The notes beneath the pieces are model-generated. The model searched no databases, had not been told where the DNA came from, and saw only the letters and a program-made list of their open reading frames with translations. Below are positions 1-9,094 of a stretch of DNA of 64,000 nt, piece by piece (the first letter of the stretch is position 1; each line of letters begins with the position of its first letter). Position numbers and translations under genes: made by a program. This stretch comes from Rarobacter incanus (GTDB taxonomy: Bacteria; Actinomycetota; Actinomycetes; Actinomycetales; Cellulomonadaceae): the NCBI RefSeq assembly GCF_006715765.1, contig NZ_VFNV01000001.1:2232001-2296000 (forward strand), given 5' to 3'.

Positions 1-1
1 G

Positions 2-217
2 GCCGCCGCGTTGCGCGAACCGCACCGGATCGCGCGATACGTGGAGGAACTGGCGGGGGCGTACCACCAGTGGTACGGCGCGTGCCGGGTCACCCCGCAG
101 GGCGACGAACCCGTAACGGACCTGCACCGCACGCGCCTGTGGCTCAACGATGCGGTCGGGCAGGTGCTGGCCAACGGGCTGGATCTGCTTGGCGTCAGCG
201 CGCCGGAGCGAATGTGA
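2..217 (+). CDS. argS: Arginyl-tRNA synthetase, C-terminal fragment
   Basis: Only the last 71 codons are present; the gene enters from the left edge. The fragment matches the helical DALR anticodon-binding domain that ends class I arginyl-tRNA synthetases, with the pattern YHxWYxxCRV followed by [20 protein letters not shown] and a short tail. The enzyme charges tRNA-Arg in the cytoplasm. Its stop codon (215-217) overlaps the GTG start of lysA at 214, so the two are translationally coupled, as is usual for argS-lysA in actinobacteria. Confidence 0.9.
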   Translation, partial: AAALREPHRIARYVEELAGAYHQWYGACRVTPQGDEPVTDLHRTRLWLNDAVGQVLANGLDLLGVSAPERM

Positions 218-1569
218 CCGCCCTGGTGGCGCGGGTGTGGCCGCGCGAGACGACGCTGGGCGATGGCGGGGCGCTGCACCTGGGCGGGCAGGACGTCAGG
301 GACCTGGCACAGAACTTCGGAACGCCCCTGTTTGTCGTAAACGAGGACGATTTCAGGGCGCGTGCGCGCTCGCTGCGCGAGGTGTTTCAGTCCGCATTCG
401 CCGACATCGGTTCGGACGTCGATGTGTACTACGCGGGCAAGTCGTTCCTGTGCACCGCCGTCGCGCAGTGGGTCATCGCGGAGGGCCTGAGGCTGGATAC
501 CTGCACGGGCGGCGAGATGGCGGTCGCGCGGCGCGCAGGTGTGCCCGGACCGAAGATGGGGCTGCACGGCAACAACAAGTCCGACCGCGAAATCGCGACG
601 GCGATCGAGATGAAGGTGGGCCGGATCGTCATAGATTCGCTGGCCGAGGTGGGCCGGGTCGCCGCCGCGGCGCGGGCGGCCGGTAGGCGCGTGCCCGTGA
701 TGGTCCGCGTGACGACGGGCGTTCACGCGGGCGGCCACGAGTTCATTTCAACCGCGCACGAGGATCAAAAATTCGGCCTGTCGCTTGCCGATGGCAGCGC
801 CCTCAAGGCCGTCGAGCTGGTGCTTGGAAACGGCGACGATCTGGAGCTTTTGGGCATCCACACCCACATCGGCTCGCAGATTCAGGACCCGACGGCGTTT
901 GTCGTCTCGGCGCGCAAGTTGCTCGCATTCCGGGCGCTGGTGCGCGACCGCACCGGCTTCGTCATGCCCGAGGTAGATCTTGGTGGCGGGTTTGGCATTG
1001 CCTACACCAAGGCGGATGAGCCGATCGACAGCGCCGCCTTGGCGCGCGAATTGGCGCAGGCGATTGATGACGAGTGCTCCGCAACCGAAATAACGGTTCC
1101 CCGCATATCGATCGAGCCCGGAAGGGCAATTGCCGGCCCCAGCACGGTCACGCTGTACAGCGTCGGTGTCGTCAAGCCGGTCACGGTGGATGACGGGGAC
1201 GTCAAGGTGCGGACCTACGTATCCGTCGATGGCGGAATGTCCGACAATATCCGCCCCGCCCTGTACGGGGCCGAATACACCGCGCGGTTGGCCAACCGCG
1301 ATTCGTCGAAGGTGAAGATTCGTTGCCGGGTGGTGGGGAAGCACTGCGAGTCCGGAGACATTGTCATCCCGGATATCGACCTGCCGGCGGACATTGCCCC
1401 CGGGGATCTGCTGGCGGTGCCCGCGACCGGCGCCTACGGGCGCTCGATGGCGTCGAACTACAACCTCATCGAGCGGCCCGCCGTTGTGGCGGTGCGCGGC
1501 GGCGCCGCGCGGGTGATCGTCCGGCGTGAGACGGAGGACGACCTGCTGGCGACGGATGTTGGCGCGTAG
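214..1569 (+). CDS. lysA: Diaminopimelate decarboxylase
   Basis: PLP enzyme that decarboxylates meso-diaminopimelate to L-lysine, the last step of lysine synthesis. The protein is 451 aa from a GTG start at 214 that overlaps the argS stop. The frame stays open upstream, but the overlap and the family's usual length favour this start. The PLP lysine is K76 in YYAGKSF. Further family motifs are [22 protein letters not shown], the [12 protein letters not shown] block and the GKHCESGD active-site loop. It lies directly after argS as in many actinobacteria. The usual next gene, hom, is displaced about 9 kb by the haem locus. Confidence 0.96.
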   Translation: MTALVARVWPRETTLGDGGALHLGGQDVRDLAQNFGTPLFVVNEDDFRARARSLREVFQSAFADIGSDVDVYYAGKSFLCTAVAQWVIAEGLRLDTCTGGEMAVARRAGVPGPKMGLHGNNKSDREIATAIEMKVGRIVIDSLAEVGRVAAAARAAGRRVPVMVRVTTGVHAGGHEFISTAHEDQKFGLSLADGSALKAVELVLGNGDDLELLGIHTHIGSQIQDPTAFVVSARKLLAFRALVRDRTGFVMPEVDLGGGFGIAYTKADEPIDSAALARELAQAIDDECSATEITVPRISIEPGRAIAGPSTVTLYSVGVVKPVTVDDGDVKVRTYVSVDGGMSDNIRPALYGAEYTARLANRDSSKVKIRCRVVGKHCESGDIVIPDIDLPADIAPGDLLAVPATGAYGRSMASNYNLIERPAVVAVRGGAARVIVRRETEDDLLATDVGA

Positions 1570-1574
1570 GTTCC

Positions 1575-1630
1575 GGGCGCAGTTGCGCCCACCGGCCGCG
1601 GGGGCATTCGAGGAGGCACACGCCGCGGCC
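1575..1630 (+). terminator. Double hairpin after lysA, probable terminator
   Basis: Two consecutive hairpins follow the lysA stop. The first has arms GGGCGCA (1575-1581) and TGCGCCC (1584-1590). The second has arms GGCCGCGG (1594-1601) and CCGCGGCC (1623-1630). There is no clear T-run, so efficiency as an intrinsic terminator is uncertain; they may instead protect the transcript 3' end. Confidence 0.5.
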
Positions 1631-1819
1631 GACCGGTTCGGCGCGGCCGGGTGCTGATCCCGGCCCGAGATGTCGCAATGTCACTATCGAAGTGACTGCC
1701 CGTCACCAAATAGCAGCGTTTTTGGCGGTCGGACTGTGTCTTAAGTCACAAGTTCTGCGATTCTGCCGGGAGCGGTTGATTTACGCAACGAATGTGTTGT
1801 GCAATGGAGGTCGGCTCGG

Positions 1820-1838
1820 TTAGGTGAGCCAAACCTGT
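1820..1838 (+). promoter_or_regulatory. DtxR/IdeR-type iron box
   Basis: TTAGGTGAGCCAAACCTGT matches the 19-bp DtxR/IdeR consensus TTAGGTTAGSCTAACCTAA at 15 of 19 positions. Both half-site cores (TTAGGT and ACCT) are intact. It lies about 90 bp before the first gene of the haem locus, where an iron-loaded repressor would block transcription. A weak -35-like TTGTGC (1797-1802) sits 17 bp before the box, so the operator probably overlaps the promoter. Expected behaviour is derepression under iron limitation. Confidence 0.75.
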
Positions 1839-1929
1839 GCTAGCTAGGCAGCGTAGCGGACCGCCGCGAGGGCGGCCGCGCTTGGATGCATCGATGCTGG
1901 CCAGACCCTACTAAATCCAAGGGATAAAA

Positions 1930-4548
1930 GTGACTTCATTGATGAAGAATGCCTGGCGTGCCGGGGCGGCTGTTGTCGCAACCGCGGCGCTAGCCCTCGG
2001 GGGGATCGCCCCCGCGGCCATGGCCGACGAAGCTCAAAGCGGTGGCCGCGTTGTAACGAGTGGCGGTTTCGCCTGGAAGATTTCTGAGCAAATCGCAGAG
2101 CACATGAACACCAAAACCGCATCAGGCGATGCCACCGTTGACGCCACGTCAGGTGTGGTCACCTTCGCCAAGGGAACGGGCTCTATCGATGTCGCGGCGG
2201 GGACCGGATCGCTTCAGTACAGTGGCACTGTCAAGGAAGCATTTGTCAACGGTAGTACAGAGTATTACTCAGTTACCATTGCGAACCCAAAGGTTGATTT
2301 CCTCGGCGATGGCAAGGGTGCGCTGAGCGCCACTGTCAGTTCTGCATCGGCACAGTTGGGTCCATCTCCCGCTGCCAGCACCGAACCTTCGGTTGTCAAG
2401 ATCGCTGATCTCACTGACGTGTCGGTCGCGCTCGACGGGACTACCTTCACCATCGCTGCTACGCCGGCCTGGGACGGTGTTGTGGAACCAGGATCGCAAG
2501 CGGCGACCGACCTTGGGCTCCCAGCCGGTCAACCCTATGAAGGCCAATCCTTCGCTCCAGAATTCCTCGGTGCTTTGGTTTCGGGAGTCAGGGCGCATTT
2601 CTACGCCTCTAAGGACCCACAGCATGCGACAAGCGGCACAGCTAACGCCGCTGCCAACGAAAAGAAGCGTCCCGCCTCGCTCGGTCTGACAGCATCCGCC
2701 GCCCCCGGGCTCACCTCCGTCTCTTTGAAAATGACGAGCCAGACTGCGGGCACGCTCACAGTGACTGGCGCGAACTTCAACCCCGTCACTAACGGGGGGG
2801 ACGACGGCATCTACGTCGGCGTCGCGCCCGCGGGCGGTCTTCCAGACGTTTCTTCGCAAACCGGCATGGCGAACTTCGCTGGAGCTGCCTGGGTCAGGGC
2901 GAAGGAGATCACGGATGGGGCATTCACTGCGTCGGTTCCGCTCTCCCTCGACGATCTGGATCCCAAGCTTGCCTACAGCATCTACACCTGGCAGGCGCAC
3001 ACCCACTCGAACACGTCGCAGGACACCGAAACGGCACTCAATCTTGCACCTGTTATCACCGCGCAGCCCACGGTGGTCACGACGTTCGTTGGCGAGCCGG
3101 CGAAGCTGACCTTCACGGATAATGGGTTGGCAGACACCTTCCAGTGGCAGGCCAAGGCTCCTGAGGGCGATTGGGCCGACATCGAAGGCGGCACTGCAAA
3201 GTTCTTGCAGGTGCAGCCCACGCAGGACAACTTTGCGGCCACCTACCGGGTGGTCGCTACCGGCAAGTTTGGATCGGTCACCTCCGAGCCGTTCGCGATC
3301 GCGACCGTTGAGCGCCCTGAGGCGCCGACTATCACCGACGTCTCGGTGGTTAAGGAATCAACCTCGGGGATCACGATCGCGGTCGCCGGCAGGGACTTTA
3401 CCCCTAATACGTTCCCCGGCGATGCAGGCATCTACGTCGCCGTTGGCGAGGCAGGCGGCCTGCCCGACGTGTCGAGCCGGGAAGCGATGGCGGAATTTGC
3501 CGGTTATACGTCCGTGCCGGAGGCAGGGATCACGGGTGGCAAGCTTGCCGCGTCGGTCGAGGTGCCGTTCAGCGGGCTGGACCTCACCAAGAGCTATTCG
3601 GTGTACACCTGGCAGGCGCACACCCACTCCAACGACTCCCAGGACACAGAGACCCCGATTGACATTATGGGTTCCCTGACCGCGGTTTCGTTTAGCGAGC
3701 AACCCGCGGATCAGACCATCCTCGACGGGCAGTCGGCAGAATTCAGCGTCCAGGCGGCCGGCAGCGGCGAGCTTTCCTACCAATGGCAAAACTCCACCGA
3801 TGGCGGAGCGAACTGGACCGACATTTCGGGCGCAACGGCATCGGTCTACGCAACGGGCAAGCTCGCGACAATCGCCTCCGGGCAGCTTTTCCGCGTCGCG
3901 GTGACCGGATTCCTAGGTACGCAGACCTCCGATGCCGCAAAGCTCACCGTGAAGGACCTGCCGGTACCGACCATAACCGCCACGGCGTCGCCCGGCACGT
4001 ACGGAAAGGCGACGAAGGTCTCGGTCAGCGTGAAGGCTGGAGCTTCCAACACCACTGGCACCGTGACGCTGAAGAACGGTTCGGTTGTACTGGGAACTGC
4101 CGGGGTAATCAACGGCAGCGCCACACTCACCATCAAGGCGACCGCGCTGAAGCCGGGAACCCACGCACTGACCGTGTCGTACAGCGGTAACGAGCTAGTC
4201 GCGGGCGCCAGTGCGTCGCCGAAGGTCACGATCGCGAAGGCTAAGGCAACGATCACTGCCAAGCTGGCCAAGAGGTCGATCAAGGTGAAGAAGAAGTCGA
4301 CGGTCAACATCGCGGTCAAGGCCAGCGGCGTGAGCGGAATCAGCGGCAAGGCAACGGTTACCTGGAAGGGAACCAAGGGCGCCGCCAAGGGCAAGAAGTT
4401 CACCAAGTCCGTGACCGTGAAGAATGGCAAGGCGAAGGTGACTCGCAAGCTCGCTAAGAAGGGCACCTACAAGGTGTCGGTCGCCTTCAAGAAGACCTCG
4501 CTGGTTTCAGCGGCGACGAAATCGGCAGGCAAGCTGAAGGTCACGTAA
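1930..4548 (+). CDS. Secreted multidomain HtaA-type haem-binding protein
   Basis: 872 aa. The GTG start at 1930 is preceded by AAGGGAT at suitable distance; an ATG at 1942 is less well spaced. A Sec signal peptide covers about residues 1-33. Residues about 45-225 resemble the HtaA haem-binding domain (GFAWKISEQI core). Two related modules follow at about 275-370 and 480-577, each ending in the motif YTWQAHTHSN. They alternate with Ig-like domains (about 375-460 and 585-675) and an Ig-like domain at 680-768. The last 100 residues are extremely lysine-rich. No LPXTG motif or C-terminal membrane segment is seen, so the protein is probably released or held by charge on the wall. It is first in the haem locus and probably takes haem from host proteins. 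Haem ligands cannot be assigned from the sequence alone. Confidence 0.8.
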   Translation: MTSLMKNAWRAGAAVVATAALALGGIAPAAMADEAQSGGRVVTSGGFAWKISEQIAEHMNTKTASGDATVDATSGVVTFAKGTGSIDVAAGTGSLQYSGTVKEAFVNGSTEYYSVTIANPKVDFLGDGKGALSATVSSASAQLGPSPAASTEPSVVKIADLTDVSVALDGTTFTIAATPAWDGVVEPGSQAATDLGLPAGQPYEGQSFAPEFLGALVSGVRAHFYASKDPQHATSGTANAAANEKKRPASLGLTASAAPGLTSVSLKMTSQTAGTLTVTGANFNPVTNGGDDGIYVGVAPAGGLPDVSSQTGMANFAGAAWVRAKEITDGAFTASVPLSLDDLDPKLAYSIYTWQAHTHSNTSQDTETALNLAPVITAQPTVVTTFVGEPAKLTFTDNGLADTFQWQAKAPEGDWADIEGGTAKFLQVQPTQDNFAATYRVVATGKFGSVTSEPFAIATVERPEAPTITDVSVVKESTSGITIAVAGRDFTPNTFPGDAGIYVAVGEAGGLPDVSSREAMAEFAGYTSVPEAGITGGKLAASVEVPFSGLDLTKSYSVYTWQAHTHSNDSQDTETPIDIMGSLTAVSFSEQPADQTILDGQSAEFSVQAAGSGELSYQWQNSTDGGANWTDISGATASVYATGKLATIASGQLFRVAVTGFLGTQTSDAAKLTVKDLPVPTITATASPGTYGKATKVSVSVKAGASNTTGTVTLKNGSVVLGTAGVINGSATLTIKATALKPGTHALTVSYSGNELVAGASASPKVTIAKAKATITAKLAKRSIKVKKKSTVNIAVKASGVSGISGKATVTWKGTKGAAKGKKFTKSVTVKNGKAKVTRKLAKKGTYKVSVAFKKTSLVSAATKSAGKLKVT

Positions 4549-4572
4549 GACACTCGCGGAACGTGCGGGAAG

Positions 4573-4611
4573 GGTGTGGGGAGGGCGGCATCGCGCCGGC
4601 CTCCCCACACC
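4573..4611 (+). promoter_or_regulatory. Intercistronic hairpin between the HtaA gene and hmuT
   Basis: Perfect 12-bp stem: GGTGTGGGGAGG (4573-4584) with CCTCCCCACACC (4600-4611), and a GC-rich loop that can pair further. No T-run follows. It lies in the 112-base gap before hmuT. It may act as a partial terminator or RNA stabiliser that sets more surface protein than transporter; that role is inference. Confidence 0.55.
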
Positions 4612-4660
4612 ACACCAGCGTCGCATCACGTCGACGCGAACCGGGGAAGAGGGACAAAGC

Positions 4661-5800
4661 GTGGCAATAGCCGCACGCATCAAGAAGAAGTGCCGCACCG
4701 CAGTAGCGGCCGTCACGACCGTGGCGCTGGTAGCGGCCGTCGCCGCCTGCGGGACCGGGAGTGGGGGGACGGGGGCCTCGTCCGCCCCAACCACGGCCAC
4801 AACGGCGACCCCCCTGAACGAACTTGCGGTTCCCGCGGACCCCAAATCCCTGACCGGGCCGTCCACCGCGACGAAGGTGAGCGACGTGATCGATCCGATC
4901 GCGCAAAACCCCACCCCGGCGCTTCCGGCGACGGTGACCGACGCGCAGGGGACCAAGGTGACGATCACCGATACGTCGCGCATCCTGGCGCTCGACATAT
5001 ACGGCACACTTGCCCAGGTGGTGTACGACCTGGGTCTGGGAGATAACGTGGTCGGTCGCGACACGTCGTCAACCTTCGATGAGATCAAGGACCTGCCCCG
5101 GGTCACCGAGAACGGGCACAGCCTCAATGGCGAATCGATCCTCTCGCTTTCCCCGACCGTCATCATCACGGACACCTCCCTGGGGCCCTGGGACGTGCTG
5201 CTGCAAATGCGCGACGCGGGCGTGCCGGTCGTGGTCGTCGATTCCGATAGGACCCTGGAAAACACCGGAACGATAATCAAGCAGGTTGCCAACGCCCTGG
5301 GGCTGAAACAGCAGGGCAAGGAACTGGCCAAGCGCACCACCGACGCGATCGATGCGAAAATTGCGCAGATCAAGCAAATAGCGCCATCCGATACCGTCCA
5401 CAAACTGCGGATGGCCTTCCTCTACGTGCGCGGGAACGCCGGGGTCTACTACATGTTCGGGGAAGGATCCGGCGCGGACTCGCTGATCGAGGCGTTGGGC
5501 GGCTACGACGTTACCGCCGAAACCGGGTGGACCGGAATGCGGCCGATCACCGATGAAGGGCTGGTCGCGGCCCAGCCGGACCTGGTTCTCACGATGAGCG
5601 GCGGGTTGGAGGCAACCGGGGGCGTGGACGGGCTACTCGAGGCGGTTCCTGCGCTGGCCCAGACACCAGCGGGTGCCAACCGCCGCATCGTGGACATGGA
5701 CGACTCCCAAATCATGGGCTTTGGGCCCGATTCCGCCGCCGTACTCGATTCCCTGGCGCGCGCCATCTACGCCCCCGATTCCGCGGCCGAAAGCCAATGA
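4661..5800 (+). CDS. hmuT: Haem ABC transporter, substrate-binding lipoprotein
   Basis: 379 aa from GTG 4661, preceded by a GGGAAGAGGGA Shine-Dalgarno region. It has a lipoprotein signal with lipobox VAAC at C30, so it is tethered to the outer membrane face. Residues about 100-370 form a class III periplasmic-binding (FecB/BtuF-like) fold: SRILALDIYGT, then SILSLSPTVIITD, then a C-terminal lobe. H153 (NGHSLNGE) and Y263/Y264 (GVYYMFGEGS) fall near where corynebacterial HmuT has its His and Tyr haem ligands; this alignment is by eye. The stop overlaps hmuU (ATGA). It should pass haem to HmuUV. Confidence 0.88.
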   Translation: MAIAARIKKKCRTAVAAVTTVALVAAVAACGTGSGGTGASSAPTTATTATPLNELAVPADPKSLTGPSTATKVSDVIDPIAQNPTPALPATVTDAQGTKVTITDTSRILALDIYGTLAQVVYDLGLGDNVVGRDTSSTFDEIKDLPRVTENGHSLNGESILSLSPTVIITDTSLGPWDVLLQMRDAGVPVVVVDSDRTLENTGTIIKQVANALGLKQQGKELAKRTTDAIDAKIAQIKQIAPSDTVHKLRMAFLYVRGNAGVYYMFGEGSGADSLIEALGGYDVTAETGWTGMRPITDEGLVAAQPDLVLTMSGGLEATGGVDGLLEAVPALAQTPAGANRRIVDMDDSQIMGFGPDSAAVLDSLARAIYAPDSAAESQ

Positions 5801-6996
5801 GCGTGACCGAACCGGCCGCCAGAGAGCGCAGCGCGAGCGCCGGCGAACTGCCGCTGGGCGGCGCGGGTGCGTTGGTTAGTTTCGACGAGTTCGCCGCGGG
5901 CGCATCCATCATCACCGCGCAGGCCGATGATCGCGCCGCGGACCGCACCGCATCGACGCCGCGGTGGGGGCGCGCCGCCGTGGTCGGTGCGTTGCTGGTT
6001 GCTGCCCTGCTGATCATGATTGTCATTTCCGCTGGATCCGGGCAACTGCATGTGCCGCCCGCCGAGGTGGTGGGCGCGATCACATCGAAGCTGGGGCTCG
6101 ATTGGTTCCCCGTCCCCACCCACGCGCAGGGCGAATCCGCGCTGTTCACGATCCGCTTCCCGCGCATCGTTATGGCGATGCTGGTCGGTGCCGCGCTGGC
6201 GACGGCCGGTGCCTTAATGCAGGGCGTCTTTGGCAACCCGCTGGCGGAACCGGGGGTCGTCGGCGTTTCGTCCGGCGCCGCGCTGGCCGCCAGCTCGGTG
6301 ATTGTTTTCGGAATAACCTTCGCGGGCAACTGGACGGTCGCCGTCATGGCCTTCGCGGGGGGGCTGATAACGAGCCTGGTCGTCTTTGCCCTGGCTCGGT
6401 CGCGGGGGCGCTCGGAGGTCGTCACCCTCATTCTCACGGGCGTGGCTATCAACGCATTTTGTGGGGCGGGGCTGGCGTTTTTGACATTCTTAGGTGACAC
6501 GCAAGCTCGCGAACAGATCGTTTTTTGGCAGCTCGGATCGCTCAACGGAACGCGCTGGCAGTACGTGGCAGTCGTGGCCCCGCTGGTCCTGATCGGATTT
6601 ATCGCGTCGCTGGCCATGGCGCGCCGACTCGATCTGCTGTCGTTGGGGGATCGCGTCGCGCGGCACCTGGGCGTCAACGTCGAACGCCTGCGGCTCCTCG
6701 CGATCGTGGTCGTGGCGCTGATGACGGGCGCGGCGGTGGCGTTTTGCGGAATCATCTCCTTTGTTGGGCTTGTCGTGCCGCACATCATCCGCATGGCGGT
6801 TGGCCCCAATCACCGCACGCTCATCCCGTTGAGCGCGGTGGGCGGCGCATTATTGCTGGTCAGTGCGGACCTAGTGGCGCGCACCGCAATTCCGTTCGCT
6901 GACCTGCCCATCGGGATGCTCACGTCGCTTGTCGGCGGGCCGTTCTTCTTCTGGCTGTTGCGGCGCACCCGTTCGCGGGCTGGGGGCTGGGCGTGA
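5797..6996 (+). CDS. hmuU: Haem ABC transporter, permease
   Basis: 399 aa FecCD-family permease. A cytoplasmic N-terminal stretch of about 60 residues precedes the first membrane segment (AAVVGALLVAALLIMIVIS). Several more hydrophobic helices follow. Family motifs include RFPRIVMAMLVGAALATAGALMQG, NPLAEPGVVGVSSGAAL, FWQLGSLNG and the C-terminal FCGIISFVGLVVPHIIRM coupling region. The start overlaps the hmuT stop and the end overlaps the hmuV start (GTGA), so the three are translated as a unit. Substrate is inferred from the haem-specific neighbours; the fold alone would also fit a siderophore or cobalamin permease. Confidence 0.9.
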   Translation: MSVTEPAARERSASAGELPLGGAGALVSFDEFAAGASIITAQADDRAADRTASTPRWGRAAVVGALLVAALLIMIVISAGSGQLHVPPAEVVGAITSKLGLDWFPVPTHAQGESALFTIRFPRIVMAMLVGAALATAGALMQGVFGNPLAEPGVVGVSSGAALAASSVIVFGITFAGNWTVAVMAFAGGLITSLVVFALARSRGRSEVVTLILTGVAINAFCGAGLAFLTFLGDTQAREQIVFWQLGSLNGTRWQYVAVVAPLVLIGFIASLAMARRLDLLSLGDRVARHLGVNVERLRLLAIVVVALMTGAAVAFCGIISFVGLVVPHIIRMAVGPNHRTLIPLSAVGGALLLVSADLVARTAIPFADLPIGMLTSLVGGPFFFWLLRRTRSRAGGWA

Positions 6997-7802
6997 CCGA
7001 ACCACTCGCGGGGCCGGCGATCCACGCCGCCGGCGTCACCGTAAAGATCGGCGACCGGACGATCCTGGATGATGTCAGCCTGGACATCGCCGCCGGTGAA
7101 ATGGTGGCATTGGTGGGGCCGAACGGGGCCGGGAAGTCCACGCTTCTCGCGGTGCTGGCCGGTGACCGTACCCCGACCAGTGGGTCCGTCGTGCTCGGCG
7201 GAATCGACCCGCACCGGGCGTCGCCGAAAACCACCGCCCGCCGCCGCGCCGTGCTGCTCCAGGACCAACAGGTGGCCTTCCCCTTCCGTGCGCGCGAGGT
7301 GGTGCGCATGGGACGCTCCCCGTGGCGCGGGACAAGGGCCGAGCGGGACGACGAGCGGGTCGTCGACGCCGCCATGCGGGTGGCGGACCTGGAATCGCTT
7401 GCGGAGCAGCCTTTCGGAACCATGTCGGGGGGCGAAAGGGCCCGCACGGGGTTTGCGCGCACGCTCGCGCACGGCACGGGGATCCAATTTTTGGACGAGC
7501 CCACCGCGGCCCTTGACATCCACCACCAAGAGCGAGTGTTGCACCAGGCGCGCCGCGGTGTCCGTCGCGGCATGACGAGCGTTGTTGTGCTGCACGACCT
7601 GGCGCTGGCGGCGGCCTACGCCGACCGGATCGCGGTCATGGCGGCGGGGCGACTGCGCGCCTTCGGCCGTCCGCGGGAGGTGCTGACGCCGCAGTTGCTC
7701 TCCGAGATTTATCAACACCCCGTGGACGTCATTGAACACCCGACCACTGGCGCGATCTTGATCGCGCCCCTTCGTTACAGCGCTGAAGAATGGCAGGAAT
7801 AG
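6993..7802 (+). CDS. hmuV: Haem ABC transporter, ATP-binding protein
   Basis: 269 aa from GTG 6993. ABC ATPase with Walker A GPNGAGKST (residues 42-50), a Q-loop in LLQDQQVAFPF, signature MSGGERAR, Walker B IQFLDEPTAALD and the H-loop in VVVLHDLALAA. It powers haem import with HmuU. The C-terminal part (EIYQHPVDVIEHP) is typical of HmuV/FecE proteins. The 3' end overlaps the next gene if that gene starts at 7790. Confidence 0.93.
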   Translation: MTEPLAGPAIHAAGVTVKIGDRTILDDVSLDIAAGEMVALVGPNGAGKSTLLAVLAGDRTPTSGSVVLGGIDPHRASPKTTARRRAVLLQDQQVAFPFRAREVVRMGRSPWRGTRAERDDERVVDAAMRVADLESLAEQPFGTMSGGERARTGFARTLAHGTGIQFLDEPTAALDIHHQERVLHQARRGVRRGMTSVVVLHDLALAAAYADRIAVMAAGRLRAFGRPREVLTPQLLSEIYQHPVDVIEHPTTGAILIAPLRYSAEEWQE

Positions 7803-9094
7803 CAGTGAATAGCTTGCGGCAGCGAACGGTCAGGCGCGCTACGGCCGCGATTGCCATGGGTGCTTGGCTGGCGGCATCGATGGCCGCGGCTACGGTGTCC
7901 GGTGCGGCGGCGCGCGTCGAAGTCGCAAACGAATTCGGCAAGGCCCAGGCCGACACCACCTATTCGACAACGGTGACGGTATCGGGAACCGGATTCCAAT
8001 CGATCAAGGGCGGGTTTGGCGGGATCTATGTGCTCTTCGGGTGGGTAGATTCCGGATCGTGGCGTCCGAGCAAGGGTGGCAAGACCTCTAACGGCGACCT
8101 GCTCTACGTTCCCGACGCCAGTTCCAAAACCAATGCCGGGTTCCAAAAGTACGTGGCGTTCCCGGGCGCCAGCACGGCGGCTGACGCCAACGGTGGCACG
8201 ATCAGCGCCAAGGGCGCATGGAAAACGACGCTGGTCATCCCCGGCCCGACATTCCAGGCCACCGGCAAGAATGGTGCGGTGACCGAGGTCAACTGCCGCA
8301 AGGTGCAGTGTGGGATCATCACGATCGGTGCGCACGGCGTCGTCAATGCGAGTAACGAGACGTTCACACCGATCTCCTTCGCCGACATCTACGGCGAGGA
8401 TACGGCCGCAACCGACAAGTCGAACGCCGGGGCGTCGAGTTCTTCTGGAAAGAAATCCGCGACCGGAGCCGCGGCGACCGCCAGCGATGCGGCGGGTTCG
8501 CAAACGCGGGCGGAGGCCTCGTCGCAAGCGACCGCAACCGTCGGCAGCGGTGCCGATTCGCAGGACGCTAGCGACGAGGACGGCGGCGATGGCGGGGGCG
8601 AGAGCGGCGATTTAGCGGACGAAGCAACGGCGGTTGCGGCGACGCTGAAGGTGGACTTCGATACTGCAGTCGTGGGGCGCGTCCTGGCGTTCACTGCCAC
8701 GGGATTCACCGAAGGCGAGCAGGTCGTCGTGGTTTTCGATGACGGGCAGGCGGCCGTCGGCCCCCTGGTCGCAGGCAAGGGCGGCGCGCTGGCCGGCCTA
8801 TTGACGCTTCCCGGGGCTACGCAAATGGGTACGCACACCCTGGCGGCTACGGGGGCGACCTCGGGAACCAAGGTGTCGATTTCGTTCCCGGTGCGAGCCG
8901 CCGATACGACCGGGGCTATCACCAACGCCTCCGAGACCGCAGCCGCGCCCCGGGGCGCTAAGCAAGATAGCGCCTTCGCGATCGCGGCGGTGGTTAGCGC
9001 ACTGCTGCTAGTCGGCGCTTCCGTGTGGCGTGTGTTGGCGACGCGTCGGCGACGCGGTGCGGGGCGAAGGACACGCAAGGGGGCGCAGGCATGA
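7790..9094 (+). CDS. Membrane-anchored surface protein of the haem locus
   Basis: 434 aa from ATG 7790, which overlaps hmuV. A GTG at 7805 preceded by AGGAA is an equally good start and would give 429 aa. There is a signal peptide (to about residue 40). A beta-rich domain (about 45-205) contains GGFGGIYVLFGWVDSGSW and two closely spaced cysteines (CRKVQC). It resembles the repeated module of the large HtaA-type protein upstream. A Ser/Ala/Asp/Gly linker and a second Ig-like domain (about 283-370) follow, then a C-terminal membrane helix and an Arg-rich tail. It is probably a wall-spanning haem receptor or relay like corynebacterial HtaB/HtaC. Direct haem binding is not shown by the sequence. 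Confidence 0.75.
   Translation: MAGIAVNSLRQRTVRRATAAIAMGAWLAASMAAATVSGAAARVEVANEFGKAQADTTYSTTVTVSGTGFQSIKGGFGGIYVLFGWVDSGSWRPSKGGKTSNGDLLYVPDASSKTNAGFQKYVAFPGASTAADANGGTISAKGAWKTTLVIPGPTFQATGKNGAVTEVNCRKVQCGIITIGAHGVVNASNETFTPISFADIYGEDTAATDKSNAGASSSSGKKSATGAAATASDAAGSQTRAEASSQATATVGSGADSQDASDEDGGDGGGESGDLADEATAVAATLKVDFDTAVVGRVLAFTATGFTEGEQVVVVFDDGQAAVGPLVAGKGGALAGLLTLPGATQMGTHTLAATGATSGTKVSISFPVRAADTTGAITNASETAAAPRGAKQDSAFAIAAVVSALLLVGASVWRVLATRRRRGAGRRTRKGAQA

Larger units (their letters stand above)
1570..1929. other. Intergenic region between lysA and the haem locus
   Basis: This 360-base stretch holds no convincing gene. It contains two GC-rich hairpins just after lysA, a less GC-rich central part (about 1680-1800), the iron box at 1820-1838 and an untranslated leader of roughly 90 bases before the HtaA-domain gene. 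Confidence 0.7.

Noticed and set aside
6490-6510. Second iron-box-like sequence (TTAGGTGAC...)
   Set aside because: It lies within hmuU coding sequence and lacks the second half-site.
5712-6809. A 365-codon minus-strand frame
   Set aside because: Antisense to the hmuT end and hmuU; composition is typical of shadow frames.
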